From NCBI GenBank assembly GCA_903873295.1, contig CAIQNV010000085.1, positions 1 to 42,931 on the forward strand: 42,931 nucleotides of DNA, given 5' to 3'. This DNA is from an uncultured Elusimicrobia bacterium (GTDB lineage: Bacteria; Elusimicrobiota; Elusimicrobia; Elusimicrobiales; UBA9959). Shown here piece by piece: positions 25,272 to 32,467 of this stretch (within the stretch, counting starts at the first letter, position 1; each line of letters starts with the position of its first letter). The position numbers were made by a program, and so were the translations under genes. The notes under the pieces were generated by a model. That model was not told the DNA's origin, made no database searches, and was given only the letters and a program-made list of their open reading frames with translations.

Positions 25272-27160
25272 AAGCGAACCGGCTAAAAACTATTTGGCGC
25301 GGCATGGGAACCGGCTTTAAGCTGACGGTGGTGGTTTGCGCCACCGCCCTGCTGACCATAAGCGTGTTCGCCTACGTGAGCGTCCGCTCGCACAGCGCGA
25401 GCCTCCTGGCGGAGGTCGAGCGCCACGCCAGCCAGCTCAGCGAATCGGTGCGCCTGAGCACCGAGTACGACATGCTGCACAACCACCGCGAGCTCGTCCA
25501 CGAGAGCATAAGGCGCATAGGCAACCAGCGCAGCATTCAGCGCATCCGCGTGCTGAACAAGGCCGGCAGCATAATCTATTCCTCCGACGCCGCCGAGATC
25601 GGGAGCATGGTGGACAAGAAGGGCGAGAGCTGCTACCTCTGCCACGCCGCCGGCCGGCCGCTGGAGCGGCTTGAAATGAAGGACCGCACGCGCGTGTTCC
25701 GCCCCGCTCCCGGCTCCTCCCGGATATTGGGCACCATCACCCCCATCTATAACGCCCCGTCGTGCTGGACGGCCGCCTGCCACGCGCACCCGCGGGAGCG
25801 CGTCGTGCTGGGGGTGCTGGACGTCACCATGCCTCTGGCGGAGGTGGACAAGGACATCCGGCGCGGCCAGCTGGAGATCGCCGTCTTCGCCCTGAGCGCC
25901 ATCCTCGCGCTGAGCCTGATCACCGGTTTTTTCGTGAAGCGCCTGGTAACCTCCCCGGTGGCCGAGCTGGTAGACGCCACCCGGCGCATCGCCGGCGGCG
26001 AGTTGGGCCATATTATCCCCGAGAGGGCCGACGACGAGCTGGGGCTGCTGGCCAAATCCTTCAACAACATGACGCATAAACTTTCCGAGGCGCGGCTGCA
26101 GCTGGTGCAGTCCGACAAGCTGGCTTCGCTCGGCAGGCTGGCGGCCGGGGTGGCGCACGAAATAAACAACCCGCTCACCGGCGTGCTGACCTACAGCAGC
26201 TTCCTGCTCAAGCACACCAAGGACAGGCCCGACCTGCAGGAGGACCTGCAGATAATAGTCCGCGAGGCCATACGCAGCCGCGAGATAGTGAAGAGCCTGC
26301 TGGATTTCGCGCGGCAGTCGGTGCCGAGAAAGGGCGAGGCGGACATAAACGCCATAATCGGCCGCGCCGAATCCGTGGTGGGCGGCCAGTTCGCGCTGAA
26401 CAATATCAAGGTGGTAAGGGAGCTCGACCCGGCGCTGCCGAGGATCAAAGCCGACGCCGGCCAGCTTGAGCAGGTTTTTATGAACCTGTTCGTGAACGCG
26501 GCCGACGCCATCGGGACCGGGGGCGGGGCGATCACGGTCAGCTCCTCCGCGCTGAAGCTGCCGCCCTCCGCCGCGGCGCAGATCAGGAAAGCGCTTTGCC
26601 CGAAGCGGCACAGCCTTATCGACGCCGGAACGCCCCTGGACGGCAAGCCGTCCGTGCGGCTCAAAGTGAAGGGGGCCGGCGCTGAAGGATTTCTCCACCT
26701 GAGCGCCATGTACGGCTCCGGCGTACAGCTTTGCAGCCTGCCGCCCGCGGCGGGGGGCCCGGCGCAGTACGCCTGCCCGGAATGCGCCGTTCCGCTGAAC
26801 AGCAAGGGCGCCGCCTGCCCGGCGTGCGGGGGCGCCGTCTACGCTTTCGAAGCGCCCCCCTGGGGAATGATCGAGGGCTGCGCCGCAAAAGGCTGCGGCT
26901 GGCGGCGCTGGCAGGGGGCGGAGGACGCCGGGAACCTGGAATTCGTGGAGCTGCGGATAAGCGACACCGGCTGCGGCATAGAAACGGAAAATCTCCAGAA
27001 GATCTTTGAGCCTTTCTATTCCACCAAGGGGCAGAAAGGCACGGGGCTCGGCCTGGCCGTCATCTGGGGCATAGTTGACAACCACGGGGGGACGATAAGA
27101 GTGGAAAGCAAAACAGGGGCCGGCACCACCTTCATCATCCGGCTGCCGGTGAACGCATGA
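25268..27160 (+). CDS. Haem-c-type sensor histidine kinase with a cysteine-rich insertion in the ATPase domain
   Basis: The 630-residue protein has a membrane helix (about 17-38), then a periplasmic sensor with a c-haem motif C122-YL-C125-H126 and a second, wider motif C166-WTAA-C171-H172. A second helix (about 203-223), a HAMP domain, and a phosphoacceptor domain with H297 (GVAHEINNP) follow. The ATPase domain has its N box at N406-N410, the G1 box DTGCGI at 566-571 and GTGLGLAV at 591-598. Between the N and G1 boxes, where about 25 residues are usual, lie about 150. These include C503-PE-C506, C517-PA-C520, C538 and C543, which resemble a zinc ribbon. It is probably a redox or ligand sensor. 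It overlaps both neighbours by ATGA. Confidence 0.9.
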   Translation: MKANRLKTIWRGMGTGFKLTVVVCATALLTISVFAYVSVRSHSASLLAEVERHASQLSESVRLSTEYDMLHNHRELVHESIRRIGNQRSIQRIRVLNKAGSIIYSSDAAEIGSMVDKKGESCYLCHAAGRPLERLEMKDRTRVFRPAPGSSRILGTITPIYNAPSCWTAACHAHPRERVVLGVLDVTMPLAEVDKDIRRGQLEIAVFALSAILALSLITGFFVKRLVTSPVAELVDATRRIAGGELGHIIPERADDELGLLAKSFNNMTHKLSEARLQLVQSDKLASLGRLAAGVAHEINNPLTGVLTYSSFLLKHTKDRPDLQEDLQIIVREAIRSREIVKSLLDFARQSVPRKGEADINAIIGRAESVVGGQFALNNIKVVRELDPALPRIKADAGQLEQVFMNLFVNAADAIGTGGGAITVSSSALKLPPSAAAQIRKALCPKRHSLIDAGTPLDGKPSVRLKVKGAGAEGFLHLSAMYGSGVQLCSLPPAAGGPAQYACPECAVPLNSKGAACPACGGAVYAFEAPPWGMIEGCAAKGCGWRRWQGAEDAGNLEFVELRISDTGCGIETENLQKIFEPFYSTKGQKGTGLGLAVIWGIVDNHGGTIRVESKTGAGTTFIIRLPVNA

Positions 27161-27987
27161 AAGACCAGCGGGACATACTCGCGATCGACGACGAGCCCGT
27201 GATCACCGGGGCTATCAGGAAGGTCTGCGCCGCGGAAGGCCTGTCGGTGGATACCGAAGAGGGGGCGGCGGCCGGCCTGGCCCGGCTCGAGGACAGCTCT
27301 TACCGCCTGATAATCTGCGACCTGATGATGCCCGGCGCGGGGGGGCTGGAGTTCCTGGCGGAAGCGGCGCGCCGGGGCGTGAGCGCCCCGGTGATCATCG
27401 CCACGGGCTACGCCACTCTGGAGAACGCGGCGCTCTCGCTGGCGCGCGGGGCCATAAATTTCATCCCCAAGCCTTTCACCGCCGAGGAGCTGCTGGCCGC
27501 CGTGCGCCTGGCCCTGCGCTGCGACCGGCTGCAGCGGGAGGCCGCGGCCCCTCCCGGCGCCGGGGCGCCGCCCGCTTACGCGCCCTGCCCGCCGGGGTAT
27601 TACCGCCTGGGCTGCCTGAGCTGGGCGAAGGTCGAGAGCGAGGGCTCCGTCCTGGTGGGGGCCGGCGGATTATTCCTCGGAGCTGTAGGGCCGCTCGGCG
27701 CTCTCGAGCTTTCGCTCCCCGGCGAGGAGACTATGCAGGGCGCCGCCTGCGCCGCGGCGGTTTCCGCGGCCGGCGACAGGCACCCGGTGCTGTGCCCGGT
27801 AAGCGGCAGGATAGTGGAAGTTAATGCCGGCGCCGCGGCGACCCCGGCGCTGGCGGAGAAAGAGCCGTATTCGGGCGGCTGGCTTTACAGGGTGCTGCCG
27901 TCGAACCTGCAGGCCGAACTGGGGCGCCTTACGGCTTGCGGCCCGGAGAGGATCGAGCCGGGCCAGGCCCGGCAGCAAAGGAGATAG
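27157..27987 (+). CDS. Response regulator with degenerate GcvH-like C-terminal domain (A)
   Basis: A 276-residue protein. Residues 1-122 form a receiver with D11-D12, phosphoacceptor D55 (IICDLMMPG), T83 and K105. After a proline/alanine linker, residues 145-255 resemble the lipoyl-fold GcvH protein of glycine cleavage: LGCLSWAKVESEGSVLVG, then a PVSGRIVEVN segment (214-223), then EPYSGGWLYRV. In GcvH the lipoylated lysine lies eight residues before the P of PVSG; here that position is a glycine (G206), so lipoylation is unlikely. It directly follows the haem kinase with ATGA overlap and is probably its cognate regulator. It is cytoplasmic, unlike the two downstream paralogues. Confidence 0.82.
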   Translation: MKDQRDILAIDDEPVITGAIRKVCAAEGLSVDTEEGAAAGLARLEDSSYRLIICDLMMPGAGGLEFLAEAARRGVSAPVIIATGYATLENAALSLARGAINFIPKPFTAEELLAAVRLALRCDRLQREAAAPPGAGAPPAYAPCPPGYYRLGCLSWAKVESEGSVLVGAGGLFLGAVGPLGALELSLPGEETMQGAACAAAVSAAGDRHPVLCPVSGRIVEVNAGAAATPALAEKEPYSGGWLYRVLPSNLQAELGRLTACGPERIEPGQARQQRR

Positions 27988-27990
27988 CTT

Positions 27991-29160
27991 ATGGTTATTT
28001 TGATCGTGCTGCTGTCGGTGGCTCTTTTCATACTGGCGGACCTCGCGGTGCGGGCGGTCATCGCCAGGAGCGGCCGCAACAGGCAGCTCCTGGAGCGGGA
28101 GGCCGCGCTGGCCGAGAGCCTGAAACTGGACTTCGCCCGGGAGGCTAAAACGCTCAAGCGCGCCGAGATAAAAGACCCCGCGGCGCGCATCCTCTGCGTG
28201 GACGACGAAGAGGTGATCCTCGACAGCTTCAGGAAGATCCTGGTGATGGACGGCTACAGCGTGGACACCGTGCAGACGGGACAGGAGGCCCTGGGGCTGA
28301 TACAGACCCGTGATTACGATTTTGTTTTCACCGACCTGAACCTGAAGGTGCCGGAGATGGACGGCGTGGACGTGGTCAAATCGGTGAAGCACATGCGCCC
28401 GGACATCGACGTGGCGATCATCACGGGCTACGCCACCGTCGAGACCGCCGTGGCCTGCATGAAGTACGGGGCGATGGATTATGTGCAGAAGCCGTTCACC
28501 GAAGGCGAGCTGCTGGCGTTCGTAAAAAAAGCGCTGATCAGGCGCAGGGACAATAGCCAGAAAGAGCTGACGCCGCAGGTGCGCATCACGCATTCCCCTG
28601 AAACCGGCGGCGGCCGGGCGGGGGAGTTCATCATTCCCGGCGGCGTCCTGATCTCCCCCGGCCATTGCTGGGCCGGCCTGGCGCAGGACGGGACGGTGAA
28701 GGTGGGCCTGGACGATTTTGCCAGGAAGCTTATAGGCCCGGTGGACGCCATAGAGTTCCCCCGGATCGGCCTGGCGGTAAAGGCGGGAGAGCCGCTGTTC
28801 ACTATCCGCCAGAAGCGCCGCGGCGCTCAGTTCCTGTCCCCGGTAAGCGGCCGGGTGGCGAAGACCAACCTGCCGCTGGGCGGGAATTGCGCGGCGCTGG
28901 AGCAGACGCCGTATCACGCCAACTGGATCTGCGTCATCGAGAGCGACAACCTGGACGCGGAGGTCCCGGCGCTCCGGATAGGAAAATCGGCCGTGGCCTT
29001 GTTCCAGGAAGACCTGGGCCTTTTCCGCGCGGCCATGAGGGAAGGCGGGAAAAACAGCGGGCGCAAAGACTCTCCGGGCGACGCGCTCTACGTGGGGGAG
29101 CTCGGTCAGCTGGACGACGCGCAGTGGGAGAAGATCGCGGGGGACTTCTTCCGGCGCTGA
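27991..29160 (+). CDS. Membrane-anchored response regulator with GcvH-like domain (B)
   Basis: This 389-residue protein has an N-terminal membrane helix (residues 2-24), a helical linker, and a receiver (about 66-185: D71-D72, phosphoacceptor D115, T145, K167). The GcvH-like domain (about 215-345) has HCWAGLAQDGTVKVGLDDFA, SPVSGRVAKTN and PYHANWICVI. The lipoyl-lysine position is R276; the adjacent residue is K275. Right after D115 the receiver has two extra residues (DLNLKVPEMDG, where paralogue C has DLKMPEMDG). The ATG follows the previous stop by three bases with AAGGAG upstream. A membrane-tethered receiver is unusual and suggests it meets its kinase at the membrane. Confidence 0.88.
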   Translation: MVILIVLLSVALFILADLAVRAVIARSGRNRQLLEREAALAESLKLDFAREAKTLKRAEIKDPAARILCVDDEEVILDSFRKILVMDGYSVDTVQTGQEALGLIQTRDYDFVFTDLNLKVPEMDGVDVVKSVKHMRPDIDVAIITGYATVETAVACMKYGAMDYVQKPFTEGELLAFVKKALIRRRDNSQKELTPQVRITHSPETGGGRAGEFIIPGGVLISPGHCWAGLAQDGTVKVGLDDFARKLIGPVDAIEFPRIGLAVKAGEPLFTIRQKRRGAQFLSPVSGRVAKTNLPLGGNCAALEQTPYHANWICVIESDNLDAEVPALRIGKSAVALFQEDLGLFRAAMREGGKNSGRKDSPGDALYVGELGQLDDAQWEKIAGDFFRR

Positions 29161-29278
29161 CGCCCGCCCGGGGCCGCCGGCCGCCGTCCACGGGCCGCGG
29201 TTGCCTTTTGTCATCTTCGCAATTGTCAAAAACAATTCTTCGGGCTTAATGTTAGGCATACCGGAACGCCCCGGCTAT

Positions 29279-29306
29279 TTGGTATCCTTGTTGGCATAAG
29301 TATAAT
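29279..29306 (+). promoter_or_regulatory. Internal promoter for the third GcvH-type regulator
   Basis: TTGGTA (29279-29284), 16 bases, then a perfect TATAAT (29301-29306). The 233-base gap 29161-29393 also has AATTGT-caaaa-ACAATT (29221-29237), a 6-bp inverted repeat that could be an operator. Confidence 0.5.
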
Positions 29307-29393
29307 CGCTTCTTGCGAATATGCCGCCGCTGCCGGGCCGACGCCCGCGTTCTGCCCGGCAGGGAAACTGATCAACGGCAAAAGAGAGGTTTT

Positions 29394-30557
29394 ATGGTCA
29401 TTCTGATAGTGCTGCTCTCGGTGGCGCTTTTCATACTCGCTGATATCGCGGTGCACGCCGTTCTAGCCAAAGCCGCCCGCAAAAGGCAGCGCCTGGAGCG
29501 CGAGGCGGCGCTGGCCGAAAGCCTGCGGCTGGACTTTACCCGCGAGGCCAAGACCCTGAAGCGCGCGGAGGTCAAGGACTGCGCGGCGCGGATCCTCTGC
29601 GTGGACGACGAGCAGGTGATCCTCGACAGCTTCAGGAAGATCCTCGTGCTGGACGGCTGCAGCGTGGACACCGTGCAGACGGGGCAGGAGGCCCTGGGGC
29701 TGATACGGACGCAGCACTACGACTTCGTCTTCACCGACCTTAAAATGCCGGAGATGGACGGCGTGGAGGTGGTGAAGTCCGTCAGGCACATGCGGCCCGA
29801 CATAGACGTGGTCATAATCACGGGCCACGCCGCCGTGGAGACCGCCGTGGAATGCATGAAGCACGGGGCCATGGATTATATACAGAAGCCGTTCACCGAA
29901 GAGGAGCTGCTGGCGTTCGTCAAGAAGGCCATATTCAGGCGGAAAGACAATATGGACAGGCAGCTCAAGCCGGCGGTGCGGATAACCCATTCTCAGCAGG
30001 AGGGGGGCTCCCGGCCGGGAGAGTTCAGCATTCCCGGCGGCATTTTCATCTCGCGCGGGCACTGCTGGGCCGGCCTGACCCAGAACGGATCGGTAAAAGC
30101 GGGGGTCGACGATTTTGCCCTGAAGCTTCTCGGGCCCATCGACGCCATAGAGCTGCCGGCGGCCGGAATACAGGTGCGGGCGGGGGAGCCGCTGTTTAAA
30201 ATACGGCAGAAGCACCGCAGCGCCCGGTTCCTGGCGCCGGTCAGCGGCCGGGTGGTGCTGGTGAACCAGAAGCTGGGGGCGGGCTGCCAGGCCCTGCTCG
30301 GCACGCCGTATCACGAGAACTGGGTCTGCATGATAGAGGGCGACAACCTGGACGCGGAGCTGCCGGCCCTGAAAATAGGCAGATCGGCGGCGGCGCTGTT
30401 CCAGGAGGACTTCGAGCGCTTCCGGGCGGCCATGCGGAAGCTGGCCGCCGACGGGAAGGCCGAGGCCCGCGCGGACGGCGCCGTGTACACCGGAGAGCTG
30501 CAGCAGCTCGGCGACGCGGACTGGGAGCGCCTGGTCGGTGAATTATTCGGGCAGTAG
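29394..30557 (+). CDS. Membrane-anchored response regulator with GcvH-like domain (C)
   Basis: A 387-residue close paralogue of gene B; the two look about 70% identical from end to end. The layout is the same: membrane helix 2-24, receiver with D71-D72, D115, T143 and K165 (ordinary DLKMPEMDG loop), and GcvH-like domain 213-340 with HCWAGLTQNGSVKAGVDDFA and APVSGRVVLVN. The lipoyl-lysine position is a histidine (H274), again preceded by lysine (K273). I use the ATG at 29394 with AAGAGAGG upstream; an upstream in-frame extension to 29313 lacks a ribosome site and would precede the conserved start. It has its own promoter, so it may be expressed apart from B. Confidence 0.88.
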   Translation: MVILIVLLSVALFILADIAVHAVLAKAARKRQRLEREAALAESLRLDFTREAKTLKRAEVKDCAARILCVDDEQVILDSFRKILVLDGCSVDTVQTGQEALGLIRTQHYDFVFTDLKMPEMDGVEVVKSVRHMRPDIDVVIITGHAAVETAVECMKHGAMDYIQKPFTEEELLAFVKKAIFRRKDNMDRQLKPAVRITHSQQEGGSRPGEFSIPGGIFISRGHCWAGLTQNGSVKAGVDDFALKLLGPIDAIELPAAGIQVRAGEPLFKIRQKHRSARFLAPVSGRVVLVNQKLGAGCQALLGTPYHENWVCMIEGDNLDAELPALKIGRSAAALFQEDFERFRAAMRKLAADGKAEARADGAVYTGELQQLGDADWERLVGELFGQ

Positions 30558-30579
30558 CGCCCGAAGGCCGCGATAATAG

Positions 30580-30585
30580 TAAAAT
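30580..30585 (+). promoter_or_regulatory. -10-like element eight bases before a start codon
   Basis: TAAAAT ends eight bases before the ATG at 30594. The gap also holds GGAAG, a possible ribosome site very close to the ATG, so the leaderless reading is weak here. Confidence 0.25.
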
Positions 30586-30593
30586 AGCGGAAG

Positions 30594-30833
30594 ATGTCCA
30601 TAAAAGAATTGATGCTCGTGGTTTTTCTCCTTAACCTGCCTTTCGGTTATATGAGAAGCAAAACCGCGCCTTTCTCCACGCGGTGGATGCTGGCGGTGCA
30701 TGTCCCGGTCCCTTTTGTTTTTCTGCTGAGGAGATTCTCCGGTTTTGGCTGGAGCGTAGTGCCGCTGCTCGTGTTGGCCGATGTGGCCGGCCAGCTGCTG
30801 GGCGGAAAACTCGGGGAATTAAAGATCCGCTGA
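30594..30833 (+). CDS. Small two- to three-helix membrane protein
   Basis: The 79-residue protein has hydrophobic segments at about 5-19, 31-46 and 54-70. A conserved-looking motif FLLNLPFGYMRSK follows the first helix, and a tryptophan/proline-rich centre (WMLAVHVPVPFVF) follows that. I do not know a named family. It lies 36 bases after regulator C and 55 bases before the ChaN-like gene on the same strand. It could be an accessory membrane protein of the signalling island, but there is no direct evidence. Confidence 0.6.
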   Translation: MSIKELMLVVFLLNLPFGYMRSKTAPFSTRWMLAVHVPVPFVFLLRRFSGFGWSVVPLLVLADVAGQLLGGKLGELKIR

Positions 30834-30875
30834 CCCGCGGCGGTTTCCCGCGGCCGGGAAGCAGCCGGGATTTAC

Positions 30876-30881
30876 TATAAT
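30876..30881 (+). promoter_or_regulatory. Consensus -10 element seven bases before the ChaN-family start
   Basis: A perfect TATAAT ends seven bases before the ATG at 30889, and the gap (TTACTGT) contains no ribosome site. This is the clearest leaderless candidate in the window, though no good -35 is seen. Confidence 0.45.
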
Positions 30882-30888
30882 TTACTGT

Positions 30889-31977
30889 ATGAAAACGTCC
30901 TTCTCCGCTTTATGTTTTTTCCTGCTCTTCAGCTCCGGCGCCTTCGCCGAAACCCCCGTTTCCTTCGACCAGAAAGGGGAGCTTTCGTCCGTTCTGAAAA
31001 ATATAAGGACTGCCGCGAAGACGGCCGCAGAACCGGTGGCTCGGGCGGCCGCGGCCGGGGAGGCCCCGGGCTTCTGTATTTTTGACGGGCGGTCCGGCGG
31101 CGGCCTGGACGGCGCAGCCGCCTTCGGCGCCGTTGTCCGGGAAAGCGACGCGGTTTTCTCCGGCGAGACCCACGACCAGCTGAAGGACCACCAGGCCCAG
31201 CTCGAGGCCCTGCGGGCGCTCGGCGCGGCCCGCGGGGAAAAGGTAGTGGTCGGCTTCGAAATGCTCAATATGACCCTCCAGCCCGTCCTGGACGAGTACG
31301 CGGCCGGAAAAATAAGCGAAGAGGAATTCCTGGTGAAGTCGGACTGGAAAAAAGAATGGGGCTTCGAGTTCGGCCTCTACAAGCCGCTCTTCGACTTCAT
31401 CCGCGCCAACAAGCTGAAAGCCCTGGCCCTGAATCTGCCGAAAAAAGTGGTGTCCAAAATAGCCCGCGTCGGGCTGGACGGCCTCTCCCCGGAGGAAAAA
31501 CAGTACCTGCCGGCCAAAGTGGAGATCACAAAGAACGAAGCCTATCTCAAATATCTCAGGCAGTCCTACGACGGCCACGGGAGGGCCGGCTCCGCGAAGG
31601 CCGCCGGCCGGGAGTACGGGGAGTTCCTCAGGCAGTATATCCTCGGGAAAGAAAAAAAGGGCATGGGCGAAACGTTCACTTTCGAGAACTATGTCGCCGC
31701 GATGTGCGCCTGGAACGAAACGATGGGGGCGCGCCTGGCGGAGTTCCTGAACGCCAACACCGGGTTCGCCGGCCTGGTCGTGGCGGGGTCGGGGCACGTG
31801 ATCTATAACGCCGGGATACCGGCTTCGGTGGGCTCGAGGACTCTGGGCCTGCGCCCGGCCTCTTTCTATCCGCAGGACGCCGCCGCCTGCCCCGCCGCCA
31901 TGCCGCCCGGGGACGCGGGCCTGGCCGACTATGTGTGGTATCTGGACCACTCCGTAATAGCGGCGGCCGGAAACTGA
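30889..31977 (+). CDS. ChaN-family (DUF399) exported haem-binding-like protein
   Basis: A 362-residue protein with a signal peptide (MKTSFSALCFFLLFSSGAFA) and a Tiki/EreA-like domain of the ChaN family: VVRESDAVFSGETHDQLKDHQ near 80-100, VVVGFEMLNMTLQPVLDEY near 117-135, and VVAGSGHVIYNAGIP near 302. Bacterial ChaN proteins such as Campylobacter ChaN bind haem and are linked to iron uptake; some family members may be metalloproteases. There is no lipobox, so it is probably periplasmic. It closes the island that contains a haem-motif kinase, so a shared haem theme is attractive but unproven. Confidence 0.8.
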   Translation: MKTSFSALCFFLLFSSGAFAETPVSFDQKGELSSVLKNIRTAAKTAAEPVARAAAAGEAPGFCIFDGRSGGGLDGAAAFGAVVRESDAVFSGETHDQLKDHQAQLEALRALGAARGEKVVVGFEMLNMTLQPVLDEYAAGKISEEEFLVKSDWKKEWGFEFGLYKPLFDFIRANKLKALALNLPKKVVSKIARVGLDGLSPEEKQYLPAKVEITKNEAYLKYLRQSYDGHGRAGSAKAAGREYGEFLRQYILGKEKKGMGETFTFENYVAAMCAWNETMGARLAEFLNANTGFAGLVVAGSGHVIYNAGIPASVGSRTLGLRPASFYPQDAAACPAAMPPGDAGLADYVWYLDHSVIAAAGN

Positions 31978-32012
31978 CGCCGCGCGCCGCAGCCCGCCCT
32001 TAGCCGGGCGTC

Positions 32013-32420
32013 CTATAATTTTTTCAGCAGATCTATGATTTCCAGGTCGCTCTGGTAAACAAGCTCCGCTTCGGCTTCCGCGAGCGGCAGCCATTTCATG
32101 TCTAAAATTTCATCGGGGGTCCCGGGCTGCCCGTCGCCGCCTACGCGCTTCACCAGGAACCAGTGCACTTCCTTGTCCACCAGCATCTCGCCGCGCAGGA
32201 AAGAGTATTCCGCCTTGCAGAGGGGGGAGGTTATCTCGCAGTCCCAGCCGGTCTCTTCGGCTACTTCGCGGAGCGCCGCGGCCTCGGGCGTCTCTCCGGG
32301 CTCGAGGTGGCCCTTGGGAAAGGTCCAGACCTGGGCGCCCTTAAGGTTCTTCACGAGTATCAGCAGCACGGTCCCGTCTTCCAGGATCACACCGCCCGCG
32401 GAATGTTCTTTCTGAGGCAT
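32013..32420 (-). CDS. NUDIX hydrolase (MutT/Ap4A type)
   Basis: The 135-residue protein has a perfect Nudix box at residues 37-59 (G-x5-E-x7-REVAEE-x-GW). These enzymes hydrolyse nucleoside diphosphates linked to another moiety, with Mg2+ held by the REXXEE glutamates. The short form, with ILVKNLKGAQVWTFPKGHLEPG before the box, resembles bacterial diadenosine polyphosphate hydrolases, but substrate cannot be assigned. An AGGGAG ribosome site precedes the ATG. It follows the UvrD-like helicase on the same strand by 47 bases, so the two may be cotranscribed, and it is convergent with the ChaN-like gene. Confidence 0.9.
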   Translation of the reverse strand: MPQKEHSAGGVILEDGTVLLILVKNLKGAQVWTFPKGHLEPGETPEAAALREVAEETGWDCEITSPLCKAEYSFLRGEMLVDKEVHWFLVKRVGGDGQPGTPDEILDMKWLPLAEAEAELVYQSDLEIIDLLKKL

Positions 32421-32467
32421 TTGAAATCTCCCTGGCGGCGCCGACTCCTTATGGCCGCCGGCGCTTT

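Noticed and set aside
25283-27085. A 600-codon open frame antisense to the haem-motif kinase
   Set aside because: Very long, but its translation is histidine/glycine/arginine-rich with no domain pattern. The plus-strand kinase has all its motifs, so this is a GC-driven shadow.
29221-29237. AATTGT/ACAATT hairpin as a terminator after regulator B
   Set aside because: Six weak pairs with no T run after it; noted only as a possible operator.
31995-32020. CGCCC...GGGCG followed by TTTTTT between the ChaN-like and NUDIX genes
   Set aside because: The stem is only five pairs and the T run lies eight bases away, inside the NUDIX stop region. Too weak to call a terminator.
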